Shown here: positions 8,947 through 17,448 of the stretch, piece after piece | Numbering within the stretch: the first letter of the stretch is position 1 | Layout: the number at the start of each line of letters is the position of its first letter | Assembly: GCF_023630175.1 (NCBI RefSeq) | Contig: NZ_JALLIN010000001.1 | Location: 1-64,000 of the forward strand | From: Streptomyces cellostaticus | GTDB lineage: Bacteria > Actinomycetota > Actinomycetes > Streptomycetales > Streptomycetaceae | DNA length: 64,000 nucleotides | Direction of reading: 5' to 3' | Notes under the pieces: model-generated | Seen by the model: the letters and a program-made list of their open reading frames with translations, nothing else | Database searches by the model: none | What the model was told of the DNA's origin: nothing | Program-made: the position numbers and the translations under genes

Positions 8947-9159
8947 GATGGCGCGACAAGATCTCCGGGTGACCCGGTCTCGTCACACCCGTCACCGGTC
9001 GTCCACAGCCGCGTAACAGTGGGCCCGGCGGGGCGAGGCGGGACGCCCCTGCGGGTAGGCCGCCGGTTGCGGGCGCAGCCGCGCCGCGCGGTGCCCGTCG
9101 ACGGTCCTCGTGGCCGGGCCCGTACCATTTTCACGGTTGAAAGCAGGACAGCCTGCTCC

Positions 9160-9612
9160 ATGAACGGACTCGCCTTGTACGAACGCCCCGCCGAATCGGC
9201 CTCCTGGCGCATCGCGCTGCCGCACACGACCGCGGCGGTGCCGGTGGCGCGTGCCCTGGTCCGGTCGGCCCTGGCGGAGGTGGAGCACACGGCCGACAGC
9301 GACACCGCCGAGCTGCTGACGGCGGAGCTGGTGGCCAACGCGGTGGAGCACACCGCCGGGCGCGGCCCGATCGAGCTGGTGGTGGAGCTGCGGCCGGGCG
9401 GCTGCCAGGTCGAGGTGCACGACCCGGACCCGGCGCCGCCCGGGCAGCTCACCCGTCCGGTGGTCGAGGAGCCCGACCTCTGGCAGGAGGGCGGGCGCGG
9501 CCTGCTGCTGATCCGCGCCCTCAGCTCGTCCTGCGGCCACCGCCCGACCGCTGCGGGCAAGGCGGTGTGGTTCAGACTGCCAGTGGTTCCCGCTCAGCGG
9601 CGTCCGGCATGA
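9160..9612 (+). CDS. RsbW-like ATP-binding protein (anti-sigma/SpoIIAB type)
   Basis: A 150-residue protein with a single HATPase_c_2 domain. The N-box ELVANAVEHT (about residues 65-74), a weak G1 segment near DPDPAPP, and the G2 box EGGRGLLLIRAL (about 111-122) are visible. Streptomycetes carry dozens of these small serine kinases that bind anti-anti-sigma factors or act in BldG-type partner switching. No sigma factor or antagonist gene is adjacent, so the partner is unknown. The ATG was chosen because homology begins a few residues later; the nearest ribosome-binding sequence (AGGA) is somewhat distant. Confidence 0.78.
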   Translation: MNGLALYERPAESASWRIALPHTTAAVPVARALVRSALAEVEHTADSDTAELLTAELVANAVEHTAGRGPIELVVELRPGGCQVEVHDPDPAPPGQLTRPVVEEPDLWQEGGRGLLLIRALSSSCGHRPTAAGKAVWFRLPVVPAQRRPA

Positions 9613-9837
9613 CCTCGAAGGACCGGGCCGGCGCGGAGTGGCGGCGCCCGTAGGCGACGCAGACCGCGAGGAACACCGCGAACCGGATCCAGGTCCGCCG
9701 GCCGGTCCCGTACACCAGGGAAGTCGGCGCAGCGCCATCACCTGCGTGGACACCAGGACGCCCCGCTTCATGGCCGCCTTGACGACCACGAGCGCCACCC
9801 GTCGTGCTCCACGCCTTCGAAGTGGTGTCTCCGGCAC
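9572..9837 (-). pseudogene. Small basic/hydrophobic protein, frame disrupted
   Basis: Two minus-strand frames together read like one small protein of about 87 residues. The first starts with GTG at 9837 (MPETPLRRRGARRVALVVVK ... MALRRL). Near 9722 the sense continues in a second frame (LVYGTGRRTWIRFAVFLAVC ... FEVMPDAAEREPLAV), which stops at 9572. One extra C in the CCC run of the minus strand would restore a single frame reading RRLPLVYGTGRR. WIRFAVFLAVCVAY may be a short membrane segment. This may be real decay or a homopolymer sequencing error. The 3' end overlaps the ATPase gene by 41 bases antisense. Function unknown. Confidence 0.45.
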
Positions 9838-10101
9838 GGGTTCCGCAGCGGTCGAACCGCGCTCGGAGTGTGGCGGTGCGGCGCGACGCGGCCCGGGACT
9901 GCCGGTCAGAACTCCGGACCGCGTCCCCGCGCGGGCCGGCTACCCGCATCCGGGCCCTGCCTCGACCACCTGAACGGGCGACCTCGCCTCCCGCCGGCCG
10001 CCGCTGCGGTGGGGCCGCCTCACCGCCACCGCCGTCCCGACACCGCCTCCCGCCTCGGTCCCTCCTTGTCCACGCCACAGGCGTGTGGGACGGTGGGCGC
10101 C

Positions 10102-10641
10102 ATGACCAAGTACGTCGCACTGCTGCGCGGCATCAACGTCGGCGGCCACGCCAAGATCGCGATGAAGGATCTCCGCGAGCTGTTCGGCGAGATGGGGTTC
10201 GACGAGGTCCGGACGTACCTGCAGAGCGGGAACGTGGTGTTCGCCGACCCCGCGGGTGCCGCGCCCGGCGAACTGCGGGAGCGGATCGAGAAGCGCCTCT
10301 CCGACGGACTGGGCGTGCCGGCCGGCGTGCTGCTGCGCACCGGCGAGTCGCTGGCCCGGACGGTCGCCGCCAACCCGTACCGGGACCGCGAGGACGACCC
10401 GACCAAGCTGCACGTCACCTTCCTCGCCGAAAGGCCGACCGCCGAGCGGGCGGCCGCCCTGCAGACGCCCGCCGCAGAGACCGCCGAGTTCACCCTGGTC
10501 GGGGACGAGATCCACCTGCACGTGCCGGGCGGCTACGGGCGGACCAAGCTGAACAACGCGTTCATCGAGCGTCGGCTCGGCATGGCCGCCACGACCCGCA
10601 ACTGGAAGTCCGTCAACGCCCTGCACGAGCTGGCGTCCTGA
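10102..10641 (+). CDS. DUF1697 family protein
   Basis: A 179-residue protein with the diagnostic N-terminus YVALLRGINVGGHAKIAMKDL and the YLQSGNVVF motif near residue 40. It also has HVTFLAERP and the C-terminal NNAFIERRLGMAATTRNW segment of DUF1697. The family is widespread and biochemically uncharacterised, with a two-domain alpha/beta fold. The gene stands alone, converges with the P450 gene, and is probably not part of the biosynthetic cluster. Confidence 0.92.
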   Translation: MTKYVALLRGINVGGHAKIAMKDLRELFGEMGFDEVRTYLQSGNVVFADPAGAAPGELRERIEKRLSDGLGVPAGVLLRTGESLARTVAANPYRDREDDPTKLHVTFLAERPTAERAAALQTPAAETAEFTLVGDEIHLHVPGGYGRTKLNNAFIERRLGMAATTRNWKSVNALHELAS

Positions 10642-10685
10642 GGGGCGCCGAGGGAGACCGCGCGGCCCTGACTCGGCGTCACCAT

Positions 10686-10701
10686 GGCGGACCGGTCCGC
10701 C
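10686..10701. terminator. Palindrome between convergent DUF1697 and P450 genes
   Basis: GGCGGACCGGTCCGCC is a perfect 16-base palindrome directly after the P450 stop (10708, minus strand) and 45 bases after the DUF1697 stop. It has no T-tract, so it is only a possible bidirectional terminator. Confidence 0.4.
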
Positions 10702-10707
10702 GGAGGG

Positions 10708-11952
10708 TCAGCCCAGCAGGTTGATCGGGACGCTGTCGAAGCCCCGGTTACCCAGGCCCGGGTGGCGCACCGCCGGAGCGGTGGGCTCCACCTTCGGGAA
10801 GCGGGCCAGCAGCCGCCCGAACACCACCTCGGCCTGCAGGCGGGCCAAGTGCGCGCCCAGGCAGTGGTGGATGCCGGCCGCGAAGGAGAGGTGGCCGTTC
10901 TCCTTGCGCGCGACGTCGAAGGCGTCCGGGTCGTCGAAACGCTCCGGGTCATGGTTGGCGGCGCCGAGCATCATCATCACGCCCTGGCCGGGCTTGAGTT
11001 CGGTGCCCGCGAAGCTGTGCGGCTCCAGCACGGTGAACACGTCGAACTGGGACGGCGAGTCGAAGCGCAGCATCTCCTCGACCGCCGAGGGCAGCAGTCC
11101 GGGGTCCTCGGTGAGGCGCCGGCGTGACTCGGGGAAGCGGAACAGCGCGTCCAGCCCGTTGCCGATCAGGTTGGCGGTGGGCGTGTTGCCCGCGCCGAAC
11201 AGCAGCAGCGCGGTGGCGATCATCTCGGTCCGGTCCAGCGCGTCGGCCGAGGTACTCGCGAGCCGGCTGAGCAGGTCATCCTGCGGGCGCTGCTGCTTCT
11301 CGGCGATGAGGCCGCCGAGGTAGGAAGCGAGGTGCGCCTGGGCGGCGACGCCGCGGTTGATCTCCGCGGGACCGGAGGCCGGTTCCATCAGCAGGCCCAA
11401 CTCGTGGATGACCGGGACCAGTTCGGCTCGGTCGTCCTCCGGGATGCCGAGCAGGTCGCCGATGGTGCTGACAGGCAGCGGCATCGCCAGTTCGGTCATC
11501 AGGTCGGCGCCGGGCCGCGCCGCCAGCCGGTCGAGAAGGCCGTCGACGCGCCGGGTGACGCCGTCGCGCAGCGCCTCCACATGCCGGCCGGTGAAGGCAG
11601 AGCTGACGATCCGCCGCAGCCGGGTGTGCTGCGGCGGGTTGGTGAGGATCATGCTGTGCTGCATCAGCTCCATGACGCCGCGCAGGTCGTCCTTGGAGAC
11701 GTCCTTGAGCTGGAGCTTCAGCCACTCGTCGCCCTTGCCGAGCGAGCGGTCGCGCAGCGCCGCGTTGCAGTCGACGTGCCGGCTGAGCACCAGGGTGCCG
11801 TCGCCGGTGAGCAGCGCGGGCGCGGTGTTGCGGAGCTGGTGGTAGAGGGGGTAGGGGTCCTCCACCGGCTGCATCATGATCGTGTAGAAGAGTTGTTCGG
11901 CTTCGGAGTCGGCGCGAGCAACGACGGGCTCCGCGGGGGGCCTGCCGGGCAT
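10708..11952 (-). CDS. Cytochrome P450 monooxygenase
   Basis: A 414-residue soluble bacterial P450. The I-helix motif reads FGAGNTPTANLIG (usual AGxET, here AGNTP). The K-helix ExxR is EEMLR. The heme loop is FAAGIHHCLGAHLAR with the axial Cys at residue 364. The ATG has AAAGGAG upstream. It is the downstream partner of the acyl-CoA ligase at 11989-13470, with a 36-base gap, so the two are probably co-transcribed. No ferredoxin or reductase gene is adjacent. The substrate is unknown; action on a CoA- or carrier-bound acid made by the ligase, or late oxidation of the polyketide, are both possible. Confidence 0.93.
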   Translation of the reverse strand: MPGRPPAEPVVARADSEAEQLFYTIMMQPVEDPYPLYHQLRNTAPALLTGDGTLVLSRHVDCNAALRDRSLGKGDEWLKLQLKDVSKDDLRGVMELMQHSMILTNPPQHTRLRRIVSSAFTGRHVEALRDGVTRRVDGLLDRLAARPGADLMTELAMPLPVSTIGDLLGIPEDDRAELVPVIHELGLLMEPASGPAEINRGVAAQAHLASYLGGLIAEKQQRPQDDLLSRLASTSADALDRTEMIATALLLFGAGNTPTANLIGNGLDALFRFPESRRRLTEDPGLLPSAVEEMLRFDSPSQFDVFTVLEPHSFAGTELKPGQGVMMMLGAANHDPERFDDPDAFDVARKENGHLSFAAGIHHCLGAHLARLQAEVVFGRLLARFPKVEPTAPAVRHPGLGNRGFDSVPINLLG

Positions 11953-11988
11953 GAGTTCTCCTTTCGCTGTTCCAGGGATGACGGATGC

Positions 11989-13470
11989 TCAGTTACTGGC
12001 GAGCTGTGCGCGCAGCTGGTGCTTGAGCACCTTCCCCATCACGCCGCGGGGCAGGGCGTCGACGAGCTGGAAGCGAGTCGGGATCTGGTGCGGTTCGAGC
12101 CGCTCGGCGAGCGCCGCCTGGACGGCGAGCAGGTCGCCGTCGGCGAGCACCAGGACGGCAGCCAGCTCGACCCGGTCGGCGCCGGCCACCGGCACGCCCA
12201 GCACGGCGGCCTGTTCGACGCCGGGGCACTCGTACAGCGCTGCCTCGGTGTGGATGGTGGAGACCAGCTTGCCGTCGACGGTGACGGCGTCGGCTGCCCG
12301 GTCGAACAGGTGGAGTTCGCCCTCGGCGTCCAGGTAGCCGAGGTCGCGGGTGCGGGTCCAGTCGTCGGTGAGTTGCTCGTCGCGCTCGGCGCCCTCCAGG
12401 AAGAGGCGCTTGGGCGCGCCGCAACGCAGCCAGATCTCGCCGATCTCACCGGTGGCGACGGGGTTGCCGTCGGCGTCGGCGACCAGCAGTTCGGAGCCCT
12501 CGCCGGGGCGGCCGACGCAGAACGGCCGGGACACGTCGAACGTGGCGGCGATCACCGCGGGCACCGCCTCGCGGGCCGCGTACACCGAGGTGACCTGGGC
12601 GTTGGGCATCATCCGCTTCAGCGCGGAGGCGATGGCCGGCGGCAGCGGGGCGGAAGCGGTGGCCAGCGTCTCGACGCAGGACAGGTCGTGGGTCTCGTGG
12701 ATCTTCCCGGCGACCATCTGGATGCCGATCCACGGGGTGAACATGACCGAGACGATCTGGTGCTGCTCGATGAGTTCGCCCATGCGGTTGACGTCGTTGA
12801 CCGGGCAGAGCACCAGGGTCGCCGGGTTGGTCAGCGCGATGGCCATGGTGGTGGCGCTGGAGGTGGTACCGAGCGGGATGGGGGCGAGCAGCGGCTTGGG
12901 CTTGCCGAGCTGCTTGAAGCCCTCGGGGCCGCGGCCGAAGGTCAGGTTGCCGTGCGGGGTGGCGATCGCCTTGGCCGGTCCGGTGGTCCCGGAGGTGTAG
13001 AGGATGTCGGCCAGGTCGTCGGGCCTCAGCTCGACCTTGATGGGGGTGGAGTCGCCGCTGTCGACCTCGTCGACGGTGGCGGCCCAGCCCTCGAAGCCCT
13101 CGGGCACCGTGACGTCATGGCCGCGGACCAGGCCGGTGACCTGGCACTGGGCGATCCGGCGGTTGAACTCGGCGGCGGAGATGTCCCTGTGCATGTGCAC
13201 CGCGGTGGCTCCGGCGTTGACGATGCCGAGGTAGGCGATCGCGTAGTCGATCCAGTCGAGGCCGCCGAACAGCAGGGCGATCCGCTCGCCGCGGGTGGTG
13301 CCCCGGTCGAGCAGGCCACGCGCGACGGCGTTGGCCCTCTTGTACCACTCGCCGTAGCTGAGTGTCCGTTCGCCGTTGATGTTCACGACGATCTGGTCGG
13401 GATGGTTCTCTGCGCGCAGCCGGAGCAGGTCGGGAACAACCAGCGCGGGTGTGGCGACGGGCATGTGCAT
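11989..13470 (-). CDS. Acyl-CoA ligase (AMP-forming), paralogue 1
   Basis: A 493-residue ANL-superfamily ligase. Visible motifs: ADILYTSGTTGPAKAIATPHGN (phosphate loop, with A where G usually follows the Lys), SVYAAREAVPAV (in place of a normal YGxTE), TRDLGYLD (usually TGDLG) and the C-terminal MGKVLKHQL with the catalytic Lys. It is clearly paralogous to the ligase at 17449-18915, sharing NLTFGRGPEG and LLAPxPLGTTSSATT. It is too short for an NRPS module and has no carrier domain. It probably activates a carboxylic acid as CoA ester or adenylate for the adjacent P450, or hands it to a carrier. The unusual core motifs leave activity uncertain. Confidence 0.85.
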   Translation of the reverse strand: MHMPVATPALVVPDLLRLRAENHPDQIVVNINGERTLSYGEWYKRANAVARGLLDRGTTRGERIALLFGGLDWIDYAIAYLGIVNAGATAVHMHRDISAAEFNRRIAQCQVTGLVRGHDVTVPEGFEGWAATVDEVDSGDSTPIKVELRPDDLADILYTSGTTGPAKAIATPHGNLTFGRGPEGFKQLGKPKPLLAPIPLGTTSSATTMAIALTNPATLVLCPVNDVNRMGELIEQHQIVSVMFTPWIGIQMVAGKIHETHDLSCVETLATASAPLPPAIASALKRMMPNAQVTSVYAAREAVPAVIAATFDVSRPFCVGRPGEGSELLVADADGNPVATGEIGEIWLRCGAPKRLFLEGAERDEQLTDDWTRTRDLGYLDAEGELHLFDRAADAVTVDGKLVSTIHTEAALYECPGVEQAAVLGVPVAGADRVELAAVLVLADGDLLAVQAALAERLEPHQIPTRFQLVDALPRGVMGKVLKHQLRAQLASN

Positions 13471-13597
13471 ACCCCCAAGGCCCTGGGATTGTCGGCTGAT
13501 CGACGCTACCCAGCGGGCCCGGCTGCCCGACGCACAGGATTGAGCAGCTGAGGGAATCGGTGGATCCGGCGGTGCGATGGTTCGGGGAACGCCGACA

Positions 13598-13625
13598 CGG
13601 GCCCGCCGCGGCTGCGGCGGGCCCG
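13598..13625 (-). terminator. Strong terminator-like hairpin after VOC gene
   Basis: A perfect 12-base stem (CGGGCCCGCCGC paired with GCGGCGGGCCCG) with loop GGCT lies 14 bases beyond the minus-strand stop of the VOC-protein gene. It would isolate that gene from the ligase-P450 pair that starts just downstream. Confidence 0.7.
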
Positions 13626-13638
13626 TGGGCCGGGCGGG

Positions 13639-14004
13639 TCAGCCCTGGCTGATGCAGAACGGGTGGCCGGCCGGGTCCAGGAAGACCCGCCAGCGCTCGC
13701 CACCCGGCTGGGTCTCCGGCTTGGCGGCGCCGAGCTCCAGCACCCACTTCTCGGCGGCGTCCAGGTCCTCGGCGGAGAAGTCGAGGTGGAACTGCTGCGG
13801 AACGCTCTGGCCGGGCCACTGCGGAGCCTGGTAGTCGGCGACCTTCTGGAATCCCATGGCCGGGCCTCCGTTGCCGTCGAGGCCCGCGAAGTCGTCGGAC
13901 TGGTAGGAGATCTTCAGACCCGTGAGCTCCGAGTAGAACTCGGCCAGCTCGGTCGGGCGAGAACAGTCGAGGGTGACACCGTAGTACTTGGTCAGTGCGG
14001 GCAC
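13639..14004 (-). CDS. VOC (glyoxalase/bleomycin-resistance) family protein
   Basis: A 121-residue single-domain protein. The GTG start at 14004 has AAGGAG seven bases upstream. The pattern YYGVTLDCSRPTELAEFYSEL, FHLDFSAEDLDAAEKWVLELGA, WRVFLDPAGHPFCIS is the classic two-motif VOC fold. The metal-site His/Glu positions are only partly visible (FHLDF; no clear C-terminal Glu). Such proteins in clusters can be resistance binders or metal-dependent enzymes. In coronatine biosynthesis the cyclopropane-forming CmaC is recalled as a VOC-superfamily protein acting on a chlorinated aminoacyl carrier, so a link to the halogenase here deserves testing. Default reading: general VOC protein. Confidence 0.85.
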   Translation of the reverse strand: MPALTKYYGVTLDCSRPTELAEFYSELTGLKISYQSDDFAGLDGNGGPAMGFQKVADYQAPQWPGQSVPQQFHLDFSAEDLDAAEKWVLELGAAKPETQPGGERWRVFLDPAGHPFCISQG

Positions 14005-14391
14005 GCCGTAACTCCTTCGGGGCGGGTACATGGAATCGGAGGTGGCCGAAAAACAGCGCACGACATCCGTCGACTCAGGTCGAGGACCGGCAAGTCGATA
14101 ACGGCAGTATTTCAGAACCACCGTGGCCGCATAAGGAAATGTGCGAGACAAGCAATTCTCGCGTGGAAGGCTACTCGATGTGGTGCACTGCTGGGGCGAC
14201 TCAGGACTCGGCGGTCCTCTCATTCGACTCGGCCGAAGCAGTTGAGGTGTGGCCCGCCGAAAGCCACGCGTGCTCTCCCGGCATCCGACCCGGGCTGCGC
14301 AGGTGCGACGACCGGTGGAGCGGTTCCCCCACAGCCAGGACGTCATGAAGGCCGGGACCCGGGTCACCCGAGCCGTCGCCCCACGGCGGCA
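14005..14391. other. Intergenic region upstream of VOC gene
   Basis: 387 bases without a credible gene. The part from about 14080 to 14170 is clearly less GC-rich than its surroundings and probably contains the VOC-gene promoter. A minus-strand TTGCTT followed after 16 bases by TATGCG is the best candidate, and it is weak. No terminator for the flavoprotein gene ending at 14392 was recognised. Confidence 0.4.
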
Positions 14392-15579
14392 CTACCCCTG
14401 CAGCAGGGCCAGCAGTTCGGGGGTGTAGAGCTCGGAGACCGGGCGCACCCCGGCCACCGTGTCGAAGTACCGCTGGGTGAGGTCCTCGCTGGTGCCGACC
14501 GCTCGCAGCAGGGCCAGGCGCTTCTCGCGGGCGTCGGCCTGGGCGACCAGCAACGTGCCCTGGTACGGGGGGGTCAACTGCTGGAGCACTTCGGTGCCGT
14601 AGGCCTCCAGGGCGGCGGTCAGCCGGGCCTCGTCGTGCAGGCCGTCGGCGATCGCGTCGACGAGCAGCTCGGCCTGCAGGAAGGCATCGCCTATGCCGCG
14701 CGCGGTGATCGAGTCCTTGTGGTGGGCGGCGTCGCCGACCAGCGCCCAGCCGGGGCCCGACATCTCCCGGAAGTAGTTGCGCTGGTCGCCGGTGCCGCGC
14801 AGCCGTTCGGTCTGCTCGGCCCGCGCCATCTGCGCGAACAGAGCCGGGGCGTTGACCTTGACGCCCTCCCGGTAGGCGGCGAGGGCGTCGGTGCGGACCT
14901 CCTCGAAGCGGTCCTGCGGGAAGTACGCGGAGATCAGCACCGCGTCGTTGGTGGGGACGGCCGAGACCCAGCCGCGTTCGCCCTCGTACAGCTCGAAGTC
15001 GGTCTTCGGGCCGTCCCAGAAGGTGTAGTAGGCGCAGGTCAGCCGCGGGTGCTCGACGGTGGTGCGGGCGCCGGCCAGCTCGGCGACGGTGGAGCGCATG
15101 CCGTCGGCGCCGACCACCAGCCGGGCGCGTTCGACGGTGGGCCGACCGCCGGGGGTGGTGCAGCGCACGCCGACCACCCGGCCGCCCTCGACCAGCAGCT
15201 CGTTGACGCCGCAGCGGTCGCGGAACTCGACGCCGGCGGCCACCGCGCCCTCGACCAGGATCTCGTCCAGCAGGTGGCGGCGGGGGGCGTACGAGGCGTG
15301 CACCGTGCCGTTCGGGCCGGCGCAGCCGGCCAGGCGGACATCCTCGATCTCGTAGACGGTCCGGCCGAGCGGCGGGCAGCCCGTGGCCTTGACGGCGTCC
15401 AGCAGGCCCCAGCGCTCCAGGCGGGAGACGCCGGGCTGCTGGATGTACAGCGTGGAGAGGGTGTCGGTGCGGAACGGCGCACGGTCGAGCAGCAGGACTC
15501 GGTAGCCCTGCCGGGCGAAGAGCATGGCAGTCGGCCCCCCGGCACATCGCGCGCCCACCACGATCACGTCCCACTCCAC
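14392..15579 (-). CDS. FAD-dependent monooxygenase/oxidoreductase
   Basis: A 395-residue flavoprotein of the PHBH/geranylgeranyl-reductase-like superfamily. Motifs: DVIVVGARCAGGPTAMLFAR (N-terminal dinucleotide fold), LVVGADGMRSTVAELAG (DG motif) and WALVGDAAHHKDSITARGIGD (GD motif). The C-terminal substrate domain is unremarkable. Related proteins hydroxylate, epoxidise or dehydrogenate small substrates or carrier-bound acyl groups. It faces no co-directional partner within 380 bases downstream. It could be a tailoring enzyme for the neighbouring cluster, but nothing in the sequence fixes its substrate. Confidence 0.88.
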   Translation of the reverse strand: MEWDVIVVGARCAGGPTAMLFARQGYRVLLLDRAPFRTDTLSTLYIQQPGVSRLERWGLLDAVKATGCPPLGRTVYEIEDVRLAGCAGPNGTVHASYAPRRHLLDEILVEGAVAAGVEFRDRCGVNELLVEGGRVVGVRCTTPGGRPTVERARLVVGADGMRSTVAELAGARTTVEHPRLTCAYYTFWDGPKTDFELYEGERGWVSAVPTNDAVLISAYFPQDRFEEVRTDALAAYREGVKVNAPALFAQMARAEQTERLRGTGDQRNYFREMSGPGWALVGDAAHHKDSITARGIGDAFLQAELLVDAIADGLHDEARLTAALEAYGTEVLQQLTPPYQGTLLVAQADAREKRLALLRAVGTSEDLTQRYFDTVAGVRPVSELYTPELLALLQG

Positions 15580-15705
15580 GACGAGCCACCTCCCGCACCG
15601 GTCCGGGCACGCGCCGTCCGCGCTGCGCCCACTGCGGGTCCGACCGTACGCAGCCCGGGAGTTCGGGGCCGCCCACTTTTGAGCGTGCCCCGCGGCGACC
15701 GGTGG

Positions 15706-16323
15706 CTACGGGCGGATCAGCGGCAGGATCAGGTCGTCGACCACGGAGACCAGCAGTTCGTCGGGGACCGGCGAGGGATCACTCAGGAAACGCTGGACCA
15801 GCATGGCCGGGCCGATGCCGACCACCAGCGGGCTGATCGAGTCCTTGCGGACCTCGCCGCGTTCGGCGCCGCGTTCCAGGATCCGCCAGAACACGTCCTG
15901 GCGGGGGGCGACCACCCGGCCGATGACGATGCCCATGAACGGCCGGTCCCGGTCGATCTCGGCGAGCAGGCTCTGCACGGCGCGGCCGACCGGGGAGTTG
16001 AGCACCGTGGCCTTCTCCCGCATGAGCTCGATCAGGTCCTCGCGGACGCTGTCGCCCTCGGGGAGTTCGTCGGGTGACGGCAGCGTGTTGTCGAGGGCGT
16101 CGACCACCAGCTCGGCCTTGTTGGACCAGCGCCGGTAGATCGTGGCCTTGCCGGTGTGCGCGGTGGCGGCGACCGAGTCCATGGTCAGGCCCGCGTAGCC
16201 GACGTGGGCCAGGTGTTCGATCACGGCGGCGAAGATGGCTTGCTCGAGGGCCTTCCCCCGGCGCCGAATCGGCTTACCGGCGACCGCGGGTGACCGGGCG
16301 TCAGCTGCCATGGCTTCCCCCAT
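15706..16323 (-). CDS. TetR-family regulator
   Basis: A 205-residue TetR protein. The N-terminal helix-turn-helix is VIEHLAHVGYAGLTMDSVAATAHTGKATIYRRWSNK split across about residues 33-68. The C-terminal ligand domain is long (PVGRAVQSLLAEIDRDRPF ... LVQRFLSDPSPVPDELL). A second ATG four codons in (16311) has GGGGGA directly upstream and may be the true start. The gene is divergent from the decayed MFS exporter gene at 16421, the usual regulator/efflux arrangement; the 90-base gap should hold its operator. Confidence 0.92.
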   Translation of the reverse strand: MGEAMAADARSPAVAGKPIRRRGKALEQAIFAAVIEHLAHVGYAGLTMDSVAATAHTGKATIYRRWSNKAELVVDALDNTLPSPDELPEGDSVREDLIELMREKATVLNSPVGRAVQSLLAEIDRDRPFMGIVIGRVVAPRQDVFWRILERGAERGEVRKDSISPLVVGIGPAMLVQRFLSDPSPVPDELLVSVVDDLILPLIRP

Positions 16324-16355
16324 CCGAGCGACGAGTGAACTCTTGCGTTCCCAAT

Positions 16356-16383
16356 TTGTTGCACGGTAGGGTCCCAGTATAGA
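16356..16383 (+). promoter_or_regulatory. Putative promoter of the MFS gene in the TetR-MFS gap
   Basis: TTGTTG (16356-16361) and TATAGA (16378-16383) are 16 bases apart in an unusually AT-rich patch. A ribosome-binding sequence GAGGG lies five bases before the ATG at 16421. No clean palindrome for the TetR operator was found. Confidence 0.45.
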
Positions 16384-16420
16384 GAACTGCGTAGTACCTT
16401 ATCGAAGATCGAGGGTGTCG

Positions 16421-17387
16421 ATGACCGAGCTGGACACTTCCCCGCGGACGGCCTCAGCACCAAGGTCAGGGCACCTCATCGGCGTGGCTCTTGCCGTGAT
16501 GGCCGTCGCGCAGCTCATGGCGGTGCTCGATGCGACCATCGTGGACGCCGTCCTGCCGCGGATCCAGAGCGCCGTCGGGTTTTCCACCGGGAACCTGTCC
16601 TGGGCGGTCGACGCCTGCACCCTCTCCTACGGCGGGCTGCTGCCGGCCGCGCGCGCCCTGCAGGGCTCCGGCGCCTCGGTGGACTCCCCCGCCGTGCTGT
16701 CTCTCGCCGGCGTGTCCGGCGCGGGGGCCGTGATCGGCCTGCTGGCCGGCAGTGTGCCGAGCCGGTACCTGAGCCGGCGCCGGATGTGCCGGCCTGTTCC
16801 TCTTCCTGACGGTCTTCACGCAGAGCGTGCTGCACCGCGGCCCGATCCAGGCCGGTCTCGCCTTCCTGCCGGTCGGAACGACCATCATGGTGACCGTCGG
16901 CGTGACCTCCAGGCCGATGGCCGGCCTGGGCCGGAGGATCCCGCCGGCGGCGGGCGTGGCGCTGGACGGCGCAGCGGTGGCCCGGCCGATGGTGCTGACG
17001 ACCGGCACCGGGTACACCTCCGGGCCGCTCGGCCCGATGCCGGCGTCCGGCGTCGGCACCCGCATGTTGTCCATGCCGGTGACCATGCTCGGGGTCTCGG
17101 ACGTCGACCCAGCCGAGCGCGGCGCCGCCTCCGGCATGCTCTGCGCGATGCGGCAGGTGGGCGGTCCGCTCGGCCGGTAGATCCTGGTCACGGTGTACGG
17201 CACGGCCACCCGCGACGCGAGCGGCGACCCGGCGCACGTGTCGGCCTCCGGCGTGTCGACGGCCTCCGGCACCGCCGTGCTCTTCGCCCCGGGCGCACTG
17301 ATGGCCGCGGGTGCACTGGTCCGCAGCACCCCCGCGACGCCGGCCGCGCCCGAGGCGGACCTCGACGGGTCCGATCCCGTGGCCTGA
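16421..17387 (+). pseudogene. Decayed DHA2-type MFS drug exporter
   Basis: The first frame begins with a normal 14-TMS exporter start: VMAVAQLMAVLDATIVDAVLPRIQ (motif D1 region), then FSTGNLSWAVDACTLSYGGLL. After about residue 125 the frame is lost. The continuing sense (LFLFLTVFTQSVLHRGPIQAGLAFLPVGTT, DPAERGAASGMLCAMRQVGG) is readable in another frame up to an in-frame TAG near 17178, and then LVTVYGTA... to 17387. The total length (about 320 codons) is well below the usual 450-500, so several transmembrane segments are deleted. The protein cannot function; the divergent TetR regulator is left without its normal target. Confidence 0.85.
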
Positions 17388-17448
17388 TCGGCAACGTCCT
17401 TCCGCTGCGATGAGCGCAATCGGAGCGGGACCCGGGGTGCCCGGCCGG

